Positions 1 through 8,910 of a stretch of 10,879 nucleotides of DNA are shown piece after piece. The DNA lies in NCBI GenBank assembly GCA_000697455.1, contig JNET01033125.1, forward strand, positions 1 through 10,879, read 5' to 3'. Under the pieces are notes generated by a model, which was not told where the DNA came from, did no database searches, and saw only the letters and a list, made by a program, of their open reading frames with translations. This DNA comes from Basidiobolus heterosporus B8920. Taxonomy: Eukaryota > Basidiobolomycota > Basidiobolomycetes > Basidiobolales > Basidiobolaceae. Made by a program: the position numbers and the translations under genes. Within the stretch, counting starts at the first letter, position 1. Every line of letters starts with the position of its first letter.

Positions 1-25
1 CCTTGACAGAGTCAAAGGTGGTTGC

Positions 26-611
26 TGTGGTAGCAGGTAGCAGTGATCAAATGAACAATAAGAGGAATATTGTAAAGATAAGATGATGATTTATTGTAGG
101 AAACAAGTCTCCTATATACTTTTCTGCACCTAAGGTGACTACTAATACAAGTTGTTCTGCTTGATTCTAAGCTACTGTACCTAATTTCTTGGCAAAACTT
201 AACCAATAGGGGAAATTGATTTGTAATTGAAGGATGATTCCTGTGGATCATTAGTAAGTCATCTGCAGTTAGTGACTGACCAATGGGGTGATCGCACACT
301 AACATTGTAGAGAAGATCATGTGACCTTCCATGGAGCATCTTGGCAGGCTAGGGGTAGAGGTGGTCATGTGACCTTCCATAGAATTTTTCATAGTGGGGT
401 GAGTGATCAAGGACTGATTTTTGATCTTGAATATTGTAGAACATTCCGGTAATTTCTGGGAAAATCTTGGATCTGCAAGTGAATTGAAATATAGCCAAGT
501 AAAAAGAGATAATACTAATAGTAAAAGATAGTACATGTAATTTGGTTGAATAAGGTAACATAAGATAAGAAAATTCAAGCTCCCAGTGGGTAGCATTGCA
601 ACCCCACTGGA
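26..611 (-). mobile_element. LTR-like repeat, family L, copy 1 (fossil)
   Basis: About 586 bp that match 7459-8041 over the whole length in the same orientation, at roughly 70 percent by eye. Homology to the second copy stops sharply at 611 (8041 in the other copy), next to a terminal inverted repeat. I read it as a minus-strand LTR because the other copy shows TG...CA ends and because a TATA-like stretch (112-118) lies about 90 bp inside the left end, where an LTR promoter would be expected. Positions 1-25 also match 7434-7458 (20 of 25), so homology crosses the left end; this fits a 5' LTR followed by its leader, running out of the window. It looks old and decayed. A non-LTR dispersed repeat is the main alternative. 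The long minus-strand open frame inside it is not treated as a gene. Confidence 0.55.
583..610. repeat. Terminal hairpin of L repeat copy 1
   Basis: CCAGTGGG at 583-590 and CCCACTGG at 603-610 form a perfect 8-bp inverted repeat around a 12-base loop. It sits exactly where homology between the two L copies ends. The equivalent place in copy 2 (8014-8039) also holds an inverted repeat, with a partly different sequence. Confidence 0.7.
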
Positions 612-1869
612 ACAGATCTGGATTATAATATACCAGAAGATAATACTCCTTTATACATACCTAATTGTGTGCGCTCAGTTCAAAGTTACAAGTAACTGAC
701 TTCATTACAATTAGGTAATCAAGATATAGGTTAGTATTAATGTAACAAAAATATAGAAATTGTCTGAAGGAACTGTCAGTGCTTTGAGAATCAGTTCTCA
801 ACACTACAGCAGCATTCAATGCTAAACAGCTAGATTTTCTTCAACACTATTCATGTAAGATATTGTTGAATTTTCTCTAATGTATGAAACAATAAGGTTA
901 GGGTGGTGCAATTTACACAGTAATATGCCCTCAGAGTTATAAGTTGCCCATAGATATAGTGCAGTCAGTAGGACTCTTTCTATCACCCAAGAAAGCCCTT
1001 ATCTATAACAACATGCTACTCCTGCTACATTTCTTCTCATTCATATTCAATCCATGCTCCATCTAGTTGTACCTATCATCATTCTTTCTGCAACATTCTT
1101 GATGGGGCTTCCATATAGTGAAGCTGCCATTTGTACCGGATTCACAACCTCTCTACATATGCATTCTATAAGAAGATTCTAGAGAGTGCAACATGGTTCA
1201 ATCACCTTCAAACATGGCACTTATTGTAGTAAAGAATGGACAGGATAGTTGCATAATTTTATTTGTTAATGAATTTGCTTCTAGCAGTGCTTTTAAAATC
1301 CCATCACAAACTCCTTGCAAAGGAAATGAATATGACATAAGTCAGCATATATTAGTTTATCTCTTAGACAGATACTAATAATAATAACAAATGACTCCAA
1401 AAGCTTCCAGCAGTTGCTTAGTAACAGCATCTTAAAACACCACCAGAATAATGCCATATACAATACTTCTAATCTTGACAGTTAAGTAAGCCTATGCAAG
1501 GGTGGCTATTCATTGGTGTGCTGATAAAATATAACGATGTGCAGATATTATCAAGCACACTGCTGACTATTGGGAACTACTTGGGTGTTTCAGTTGTGCT
1601 GTTGAGATTCAGCTTGCCACTCTATAACTTGGTCATTAGGATGAGGATATTATTGAAATGTAATTGCATATCATGGCTCATGCCTGCTTCAATTGATGGG
1701 AGTGTCAAATATTCACAAACTGTTGCTGACATGTTGCATTCATTTCAGTTCTTGAATAGCTTGAGTTGGTTAGTTGCTGTTGTGTTAGAGTAATCATAAT
1801 GTAAATGACTAGATGAATATACCCCTTTCATTTTGCAGAAACTACAACATGCCGTTGCATTGTTTCCTT
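612..1869. other. Unassigned stretch without a gene
   Basis: No credible gene was seen. The two open frames over 60 codons (1193-1378 and 1494-1793, plus strand, 61 and 99 codons) show no domain that I recognise. Their composition is like the surrounding AT-rich DNA. There is a short (TAA)4 run at 1376-1387, a 7-bp hairpin at 784-801 and the larger hairpin at 658-717. The right part, about 1675-1869, is where the missing end of the family-A LTR at 1870-2187 should lie, but I could not align it. Confidence 0.5.
658..717. repeat. Nested inverted repeat (hairpin)
   Basis: TACCTAATTGT at 658-668 and ACAATTAGGTA at 707-717 are perfect 11-bp inverted arms around 38 bases. Inside the loop AGTTAC (684-689) and GTAACT (692-697) form a second perfect 6-bp stem with a 2-base loop. 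No function is assigned; it could be the remains of a small palindromic element. Confidence 0.6.
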
Positions 1870-2187
1870 GCTAGCACAATAATTGACAGGCAATGAGGAA
1901 ATATAAACTAAATGGAGTAACTATACCCATGATTACTGTGACCATGTATCCTTGTGTAGCATTGTGATTTCCAAATAGAGACTTGGACACCAAGATATGA
2001 AACAGATATTCCAAAAAAGAAATCTTGCATAACATGTTTACCATATATGGCAATAACCTAGACCTGGCAAAGATAGGCATCTTGGGGCTATGTTGACTAA
2101 CAAGTAAAAATCAAGGTAGAGCATATGATGCACTGGGTTATACAAGGAGCTGGTGTTTCTTGATGGTACCATCACGAGATTGTGACA
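1870..2187 (-). mobile_element. Partial LTR, family A, old copy (fossil)
   Basis: Read on the minus strand, this segment starts with TGTCACAATCTCGTGA at 2187 and then follows the two family-A LTRs at 9165-10208 in order. Shared blocks include the start, the stretch beginning AAGAAACACC, the part around 2040-2060 with an ATATGGYAA motif, a block ending in CTATTTGGAAATC, and CTCCATTTAGTTTA. Homology can be followed for about 318 of 513 bp; the remaining end, expected near 1675, is not recognisable. It is clearly more diverged than the other two copies, so it is the oldest member here. Whether it is a solo LTR or belonged to a larger element cannot be told, and no target-site duplication was seen. 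Confidence 0.75.
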
Positions 2188-2365
2188 GATCATAGAGTTG
2201 TTCCTTTTTTTGGCCTGGATAGTGTTGCGTAGTGTAGGGATCAAATAGAGAGAGCAGTATCACTACTACAAGTTTCCTGCAAAAGCTGAATATAACTGGC
2301 AGCTTTACAATACTGATAGAAAGTATAAGCCTTCCTCTAGACAAGAAACACCATCACTCTTTGTG

Positions 2366-2902
2366 AAGGGCAAGAAAGCCACAGGTTTGTCAGGGATAAG
2401 CTAATGAACTACAGTCCCCAACCTGAGTTGGCATCTTAACTAAAGAAATGTACTGGCTTCTCAGTCATTTGAGATGACACTGTGCTAAAGCCTCCAATGC
2501 CAAAACAACTGTAAACTCCACCATCAGTGTCTTGAAAAGATTGAAGTTTTTACCAATAGCTACAAAGACCAACAGATCACAGCCACACAAGGACTGAACT
2601 TGGGAAATATGTAAGATAAAGCACTTGCTGTCAAGTATGGTTGTTATCTTTGTGAACTAGAAGGGATGCTCTATACAAAAGACTTCAGAAGATAGAGCTT
2701 GTTCTTTCACCTTGGCTTGTAATTGCAGTCTTCCTTGTTTCAAAACCAATATAGAAGTTGCAACTTTAAACCTCAATAATAAAACTTGCTCTAAACACCA
2801 AACTCTTATATCAAGCTGTGAGTTGTTAAGTAAAGATATCTTTAAAGACGTCTGGTGCTTTGAGAAGGATGGGAAGGTAGAAACTATATTTCTTTTACTA
2901 TA
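2366..2902 (-). repeat. S/R repeat family, copy S1
   Basis: The left part, 2366-2645, matches 7092-7370 in the same orientation, with long shared words such as AAGCCACARGTTTGTCARGG and TTTTACCAATAGC. The right part, 2645-2902, is the reverse complement of 8911-9164. A block at 2725-2798 is also inverted relative to 3038-3111 in copy R1, including a 27-bp identical core (2753-2779 against 3056-3082). The family is not recognised. It holds an 83-codon minus-strand open frame (2657-2908) with no known domain. It may be a decayed part of a retroelement or another mobile element; I cannot say which. Confidence 0.7.
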
Positions 2903-2908
2903 GTGCAA

Positions 2909-3393
2909 CCTAAAGAAACAAAGAAAGACTTCTTTACTTAAGGATATTCACTTGGTCAGTAAACACCTTCCTTCCCAAGGACTTTCTTTTACTTTCTTAT
3001 CTTTCTCTATCTAAAGGCATCTTTAGATAGGACTTTAGTGCTTGAACTTGTTGAGTTATTGAGGTTTAAAGTTGCAACTTCTGGATAGTTTTTGAAGCAA
3101 GGAAGACCTGCAATTTAAAGCTAAAGTATAGGACTTGTTCACTCTTCTAGAGTCTCTTTACAAAACTTTATCTTTGTTCTGAAGTCAAAAGGCAGGTACC
3201 CTCTTAATTTGGGCCTGGACAACAAGCTTCTCTACATATCACAGTACACTGTTCAGGATCAGATTACAGTTGTTTTGGCTATAAGCACTTGCTCTTAGTC
3301 ATCTCAAAGGTTGTTAAACCCTGTTTATTATCTGTGGTTGTCTATAGAAATTCAACTTCTCTATAGAACACTGTAGTGCTCTGTGTCATTAAC
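2909..3393 (+). repeat. S/R repeat family, copy R1
   Basis: This 485-bp segment matches 10393-10879 along its whole length at roughly 90 percent by eye. Both copies start abruptly at CCTAAAGAAAC. The match reaches the last base of the window, so the true right end of the repeat is unknown and may lie beyond 3393. It shares shorter blocks with the S copies (around 3056-3082, and TTACAGTTGTTTTGGC near 3264), so R and S are diverged relatives. R1 runs opposite to S1 and begins 7 bp from it. Confidence 0.85.
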
Positions 3394-6300
3394 CAGACTT
3401 CTAGCTGAAGAAGTTTGCACCATTGGCACATCTTCTGAAATCTATTATTCTATTGATTCCATTTTTCTGGAAAGGTTTGTATACTTACTATCAGTATTGA
3501 TATTCTGCCAGTGCAAAATTCAGCTACTGCTGATAACAAGTTGTGGTATTGCACTTGCTCTCTATCTGGATCTCTTTTCTTATTAAACGTGCCACTACAC
3601 AACAACAGGAGATAGATCTACTTAGCTTTGATTCTTTAGTCAATCTGTCTTCCTGGTACTCACAAACTACTTGCCTTGCTCATGTGAACAAACATATTCT
3701 ATCCAAGATTACCATGAACACAACTTTACTTGCTCAGAAGGACTCAGACTGAGTTTTCTTGACCTTTAGTCAGCTCAAACCAATCTACTTCTGCTACCAA
3801 GATTAGATCAGTTTTCTCTATTCCAAAGTCAGATCTTCAGGAATCCTATAGAAGACTTGGCATCTCAAGAACCTATTTAGTAGCCTTGGTGTACATACTT
3901 CCTATCAGTATAGTAATCCCTGGTAAGTATAAAATAGCTAAGCTGGTAATTTGTATGGTATTATTCCTAAGGACACTTGGAATCAATTTACCTCACTACA
4001 CCATGTTGTCACTATTGTAGCATTCATTTTGTTGTAGATATAAGCAGAGTCAGATTGCTGACCATCAGGCCTTTCCCACAGTGTATGTGTTGAGTGCAAA
4101 GCCATCCAGTAATAATTTAGATGCATGATCATAGTGGCCTTTAAAGAGGCTCTGACCTGAAAGATCTATATAGTGGTGTTCATCAGATATATCACTTACA
4201 CCTTTGTCAGGCTGGTCATGATCTGGATAGAGAATTATTGATCTATATGTATCTGATTTTACCATGACTTTTTAGCGGCATATTGCTAATATATAGGCTG
4301 AATACATGCAATAGTTATCAGTTGGTAAAGTAAACATCTTGTGACAGTTGCTACACTTAGCACAGCTTATGCTAATCTTTGTCACTCAGTGCAACACAAC
4401 CATTACTACAGTAGAATATATTCTTGACCATTAGCTCATATGGTGAATAGGAGACCGATGATTTCCAGCTAAACCAGGTGTCTTGTAGTCTGCAATCAGC
4501 AATTATCTTGGTAATATCCGTAAAAATCTGGACAACACTTGGTTACTGAAATCTGCTTTAATCTGCTACTCTTTTACTGCTAATAGGCCATCATTTAGTA
4601 CTTCCTTGATATGGGGCTGACTGAAGAAGAAGGTAGGAGAGTAGAATATTTACTGCCTTCTTCTCTGCCAGTTTCTGATCATTCTTGTTCCATTGGACTT
4701 ATTTGGTCAAGGTCCTCGCATATGCTGTGAATGTCATCTTCACTCTCCAAACCCAGGTTACATACAGACTTGTTGTCCTCAGTATACTTTTCAAGAAGAG
4801 CAGCAGAGGGTATGTTGACCATGAGTCAATCAGCCATATATACTCTGTTTGCCTGAAGTGAGAAGTCCAATACAGTATGCTCAAAGTTATGACTTGGTAG
4901 TACTTTAGCAGTGCTTTTTCAGTTAGCTTTTGGCTTTTAAAAACAACTGCCAAAACTTTATTAGTACTCCCTGTGAAGCCCACATGTTTCATGGCTACTA
5001 TGGCAATAGCAACAAGGCTTCCTTGTTTTCTACTATTTGACATATCAGTGTACTTCAAGGGTCATGTTGAAGAAAAGGACACTTTGGCTCATAGATGTGA
5101 TAAATATTGCCAATATGTATAGTGTGACAAATTGGAGACTGCCTTGTCTAAGTCTTACCAATATATTAGCATGTGGTCATACTTCAAAATCTTATGTGTT
5201 CTATTTGACACAAATGAGCAATGCTATGTACATCAAAGGCTGGGATATGTTACCCCTTGTGTGATCAATCCCATACAAATACAAGTGGTCCAATAAATAG
5301 GCACTGTCACATAATACCATACCCACAGAAAAGAAAGATCAGGCAAAGGATACAAGTAAAGATAAGGTGCCACCAGAAAAAGTGATGAGACCTCCAAGTT
5401 ACAAGTCCTAATTCTTCATACAGACCTTGCCATAGTACATATATCAGAGAAAGAGACCTCTAAAAGAGTAGATTAGTGGAACAGTAGAGAAAAACATTTG
5501 TAAGAGGAGGCAGATGTATCAATGAATCACCACCAAGAAGACATATTTGTGCAGACATTAGGCAGAAATGCATTTTATACTGATACCACTACCTCTAAAA
5601 GTTAACTGTGTTCATCACTTGCTAAGAGGAATAGTCTGGCAATGCAATCAGTCATTAGAAATATCAATACTGCAGTCCTGCATACAGATTACAACTACAG
5701 AGAGTTTGTTAACCAACTGAATGAAATCAATGTCCAGTTCAAAGAGTACAATCACCACATATATGCACTAGAGGATAGAGTGCCACCATTTGTTGGATCT
5801 TTACAGGTTGTCAGCCAGTGCCATATCTACTGGCCAAAGTTCATTAACATAGGCTGAGTGGATAAATATCCAAGAGATGGTGTGTCTTGTTGCAAGAAAC
5901 TTCACTGATTTTCAGCAGAGTTGGAGAGAATGGAGACCTGACATCACTTGGATGGTAGCTAATTGGTTTCATGTTGCTTATTCTGATTTTTGGCAAGCCA
6001 ATTAAAACAGTGCAACCATAGGTTGTTTCATGTTGTATATGAAAGATATAAGGGGTTATTAATGGGCAAAGAGAGGGGTGCAAGTAAAGACACTTATTCC
6101 AATAGGTAATAGAATGCAATCATCAGAAATTTTAGAAAAGGTCTGGCATACTAGTCACAGAGGTATATCCTCCCTTTCTTTGGCAGTTGACTGGACTCAC
6201 AATCCAAGGGCACAGGATATCTAGTTTATTAGAGGATGAAAGAAAAGTGGCATAGTGTCAATGGATATCCACCGGCACACTGGAAGAGAGATATATCCAC

Positions 6301-7091
6301 TTGTGTATTGATAGAGTGGTTGCTACTTTTTTAGAAACTTTTGTAGTAACATGTATGTGACAATACACTTCATGTACAGAGGAAAGTGAGCATCAGAGAG
6401 CAACTAAGATTGGATGTGGAAAACAATTGATTAATAAATGTAAAAAAATGCTAGCATGTAGTAATGAGTTGCAGCAGTGGTTATTAACAAATCACCTGCC
6501 AGGAACAAATGGATTACCTCAGAGTAGTCATAGTGAGAAAAACGGAGGTTACAGTGCTATGGTAGTTTTGTTATGGTGATCACAGATCCACAAAAAGTTA
6601 ACCAATTTTCTGTTGGTATTCTGACTGCTGTTTTCTTAGAGAGCTCCACAAGGTACCATGAATACATTTATTCACAAAGGGAGACATTATATGCACAGAA
6701 CGCTGCATAAACTGCTCAGGTTAATCTAAATGGCACATTCAGGTTAACAGTACTTGACAATATTCCTCTTATAATTGCTCTTCCTGAAAACTGCTTGAAA
6801 TTATTGCATTCAAGATACTATAATGAGAGCACAATATCTAAGGCCTAGGGGTAACATGTTGTATTGAAATGGTATGTCAAAGACATTCAAATATTTTTAG
6901 ACTATGTTCAGCAGTATTCATATTCAATATATTTCAAGTACCAAGGTATTTGAAAATACTTCAAATGTGAAATTGTCAGGGTGCAAGGATACCAAGTTGT
7001 CCCTTCTTGAATCTTGAAGATATGTGGTTTACTCACTGTGTGGGATAACATCTTTTTTGAAACAGGAAAGTTGGCTTCTGGGTGCTTTGTA
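3394..7091. other. Long unassigned stretch, no recognisable gene
   Basis: About 3.7 kb in which I could not identify a gene, RNA or mobile-element domain. The longest open frame is 119 codons (4699-5058, minus). Others of note are 66 codons (4065-4265, minus, rich in Asp, His and Ser) and 71 codons (5642-5857, plus, with a hydrophilic possibly helical middle, residues 20-50). None shows a protease, reverse transcriptase, integrase, transposase or zinc-knuckle motif that I can see. A short 7-bp inverted repeat, ATTTGAA/TTCAAAT, lies near 6948-6966. The DNA has the same base composition and CpG poverty as the repeats, which suggests decayed mobile-element interior; this is inference. Confidence 0.5.
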
Positions 7092-7370
7092 AATGGCATA
7101 AGCCACAAGTTTGTCAAGGATAAGCTATTGAGCTATAGTTCTAACTAGGTTGGCATATTAGCAAGATTATACAGGTTTCATGCATACTTGGGATATGACT
7201 GAGTACTAAAGCTTCCATAGTCAGAACCCATTGTGAACTACACCAAAGGTGTCTTGAATAGATTACAGCTTTTACCAATAGCCACAAATATAACATGAAT
7301 CTTTGCCATACTAGGACATACTGAAGAAAGAAGAATATAAAGCAAAAGATACCTACTTTGTGAACTTCTT
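7092..7370 (-). repeat. S/R repeat family, copy S3 (partial)
   Basis: Matches 2366-2660 of copy S1 in the same orientation. Shared anchors are the AAGCCACAAGTTTGTC region at its left end, GTTGGCATATTAGC near 7150, GTGTCTTGAATAGATT near 7250 and TTTGTGAACTT at the right end. The part of S that should continue beyond 7370 is absent; about 90 bp later the L repeat begins. Weaker similarity may run left to about 7010. Confidence 0.7.
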
Positions 7371-7631
7371 ACTGAGATTCCCAAGTGTTGACTATGTTTT
7401 TTTCTTGGCTAGTTGCCACTACCCATAAAGCTTACTTGGTAGAGTGAAAGGTGGTTCCTGTGGTAGCAGGCTGCATTGCTCAAATGAGCAATAAGCTGAA
7501 TGTTGTGAAAATAATGTGATGATCTAGTGTAAAAGAGTGCTCTATATATGCTTCATATACCTAGAATGATTACTAATACAAACTGTTCTGGCTGATTCTA
7601 GGTTATTAGGCCTCATGTCTGGGAAAACATA

Positions 7632-7654
7632 ACCAATTGAGAGAGTCAATTGGT
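7632..7654. repeat. Short perfect inverted repeat in L copy 2
   Basis: ACCAATTGA (7632-7640) and TCAATTGGT (7646-7654) form a 9-bp stem with a 5-base loop. The matching place in L copy 1 does not keep the pairing, so it may have arisen by chance. Confidence 0.5.
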
Positions 7655-8013
7655 AATTCAAGTGTTATTTCTATTTAACATTAGTAAGTCATCTGCAGGT
7701 AATGACTGGACAATGGGATAGCCATACAATGACATCAGAGAGAGGATATTGTGACTTTCCATGTAACATTTTAGTAGGCTAGAAGAATAGAGAGCACAAG
7801 ACCTTATATAATATTCCACAGCAAGGGTGTGGGATCCAGTACTAATATCTAATCTGGAATGTTGAACAGCATTTTGATAGCTTCTAGGAAAAACTTGAAT
7901 CTGCAAGAGAGCTTGAAATATAGCCAAGTAAGAAAGAACTAATGCTAATAGTAAAGGATAGTAATCATAGTTTGGTTAAGTATGGTAATATAAAATAAGA
8001 ATATTCAAGCTGT

Positions 8014-8039
8014 TAGTGTGTTATATGACAAGCACACTA
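8014..8039. repeat. Terminal hairpin of L repeat copy 2
   Basis: TAGTGTG (8014-8020) and CACACTA (8033-8039) form a perfect 7-bp inverted repeat right at the end of the L repeat, in the same place as the hairpin of copy 1 at 583-610. Two of the base pairs differ between copies but remain paired. Confidence 0.65.
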
Positions 8040-8041
8040 CA

Positions 8042-8314
8042 AAGTAGAAAGCAGCCAGATCTTACTGTATTACATTACTCCCATAATTTTAGCCTTGTTT
8101 TCCAGGTATTAAATGGTAAAAAGCACACCTCATTTGGGCCATTTGTGGCTGGGTAATAAAATGACAAAGTGTCATATGACTAACTTGGAAAGTTTAAGTA
8201 AAGGGACTATTGCTGATAAAAATTCATCACCTTTGACAGTTGATCTGACCAAAAATATTACTTTACATATTCATCATCTTTGGGATGATGATCAAACTCT
8301 GTGTCAAGCAGTTA
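8042..8314. other. Unassigned spacer between L repeat and tRNA-like cassette
   Basis: A 116-codon plus-strand frame (8113-8463) crosses this spacer and runs into the direct repeat at 8315-8413. Its second half is repeat-derived and no domain is recognised. Small palindromes are present: ATGACA/TGTCAT near 8161-8175, followed by GTCATATGAC, and CATCATC/GATGATG near 8273-8291. Confidence 0.4.
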
Positions 8315-8413
8315 TGATTGGTCTTAGACTTTGTGTTCAGATGCAGTCACCATACTCCATTTTATCCTCTTTAGGAGATGCTGCGTGTACCACAAGTCAC
8401 CAGTCTTTCAACA
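8315..8413. repeat. 99-bp direct repeat, left copy
   Basis: Starts TGATTGGTCTTAGACT and ends TTTCAACA. It matches 8648-8746 base for base in length, without gaps, with about 11 differences by eye. The ends TG...CA are those of an LTR, but the unit is very short. Most differences change amino acids in the plus-strand frame shared by both copies, so there is no sign of selection on a protein. Confidence 0.8.
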
Positions 8414-8490
8414 TTCCCCCTGAAGCAGGATTTCCAGATTCAGCACTAACCAGGGGCTCATGACCTGTTAAATTATTTGGGGAGAATTAT

Positions 8491-8563
8491 TGGTCTAGCC
8501 AGGAATTGAACTTGGGACCTCTTTAACTCTAGCAAGGTGCTCTAATCACTGAGCTACCAGTCC
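8491..8563 (-). tRNA. tRNA-like sequence, probably a tRNA pseudogene or tRNA-derived SINE head
   Basis: Read on the minus strand from 8563, the 73 bases divide exactly into a cloverleaf: acceptor 7, spacer 2, D stem GCTC/GAGC with 8-base loop, anticodon arm 5-7-5, variable 5, T arm 5-7-5, acceptor 7 and discriminator A. The D stem is perfect. The acceptor pairs 6 of 7 (one A-A mismatch, one G-T), the anticodon stem has one mismatch and a wobble, and the T stem (CCAAG/CCTGG) has one mismatch. A box (TGGTAGCTCAGTGATTAGAGC type) and B box (AGTTCAATTCC) of RNA polymerase III are recognisable. The loop CTAGAGT would place AGA at the anticodon, formally serine, but a serine tRNA has a long variable arm and this does not. 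The three mismatched stems and that conflict argue for a decayed copy, not a working gene. Confidence 0.75.
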
Positions 8564-8647
8564 TTATATGCTATGCCTATATTACTAGGGGACCTAAACC
8601 TAGTATGTCTGTGTATGGTACTTTAGCATGTCAGCTATATAAGCAAC

Positions 8648-8746
8648 TGATTGGTCTTAGACTATGTGCTCAGATGCAGTCACCATACACAATATTATCC
8701 TCTTTAGAAAATGCTGCTTGTACCACAAATCACCAGACTTTCAACA
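8648..8746. repeat. 99-bp direct repeat, right copy
   Basis: Same length, ends and orientation as 8315-8413, lying 333 bp further on. Homology stops just after CAACA on the right (8746). On the left it fades a few bases before TGATTGG. Confidence 0.8.
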
Positions 8747-8910
8747 GTTTCAACCTCTTCAGTTTACTTGTTAATTTTCTATTGGTCATTAAAGTGGTAT
8801 TCAAGGTGATTAGTTATTATATAACTTGCATACACTCTTAGCTATTTTGTTGGAGAAAAGATGCCCAATCTCTTCCAAAATCCTTCACAACCATGAATCA
8901 ATTGTATCTT

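Larger units (their letters stand above)
7459..8041 (-). mobile_element. LTR-like repeat, family L, copy 2 (fossil)
   Basis: 583 bp bounded by TG at 7459-7460 and CA at 8040-8041, matching 26-611 throughout. On the minus strand a TATA-like GCATATATAGAG lies around 7540-7552, about 90 bp from the 3' end, as expected for an LTR promoter. The flank at 7434-7458 is also shared with the other copy, while the flank past 8041 is not, so the two copies have their internal side on the left. The sequence next to the 3' end gives no clear tRNA primer-binding site, which is the main weakness of the LTR reading. The copy appears old and no intact protein-coding interior is seen next to it. Confidence 0.6.
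8315..8746. mobile_element. Compact direct-repeat cassette centred on a tRNA-like sequence
   Basis: Two 99-bp direct repeats with TG...CA ends enclose 234 bp. The tRNA-like sequence at 8491-8563 lies near the middle, 77 bp from the left repeat and 84 bp from the right. The layout resembles a TRIM (terminal-repeat retrotransposon in miniature), or a SINE lying inside a tandem duplication. Against a TRIM, no primer-binding site adjoins either repeat, and the flanks give only a weak 4-base duplication candidate (GTTA at 8311-8314, GTTT at 8747-8750). The direct repeats are certain; classing them as one element is inference. Confidence 0.4.

Noticed and set aside
317-380. 16-bp identical direct repeat (317-332 and 365-380) as a regulatory tandem
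   Set aside because: The other L copy holds only weak forms of it, so it is more likely old internal structure of the repeat than a specific site.
12-596. Minus-strand open frame of 194 codons, the longest in the window
   Set aside because: It lies almost wholly inside the LTR-like L repeat, shows no known domain, and the other copy does not keep a comparable frame. It is best seen as chance openness.
1494-1793. Plus-strand 99-codon frame, hydrophobic, considered as a membrane protein
   Set aside because: Hydrophobic content follows from T-rich DNA; no coherent set of membrane segments, start context or related copy supports it.
4699-5058. Minus-strand 119-codon frame considered as a transposase fragment
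   Set aside because: I looked for KDZ-, hAT- and MULE-like motifs and for catalytic residues in context and found none.
28-7470. TGGTAGCAGG at 28 and 7461 as a plus-strand primer-binding site
   Set aside because: It begins with TGG but no LTR end (CA) precedes it, and the TATA-like position fits the minus-strand reading better.
26-8041. One complete retroelement bounded by the two L repeats
   Set aside because: The shared flank lies on the same side of both copies, and the interior holds fragments of other families and no recognisable gag or pol.
8491-8563. Functional serine tRNA gene
   Set aside because: Mismatches in three stems and a short variable arm do not fit a working serine tRNA.
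8113-8841. Plus-strand frames of 116 and 78 codons sharing a duplicated peptide segment
   Set aside because: The shared segment is the 99-bp direct repeat. Most base differences change the amino acid, so there is no sign of selection for a protein.
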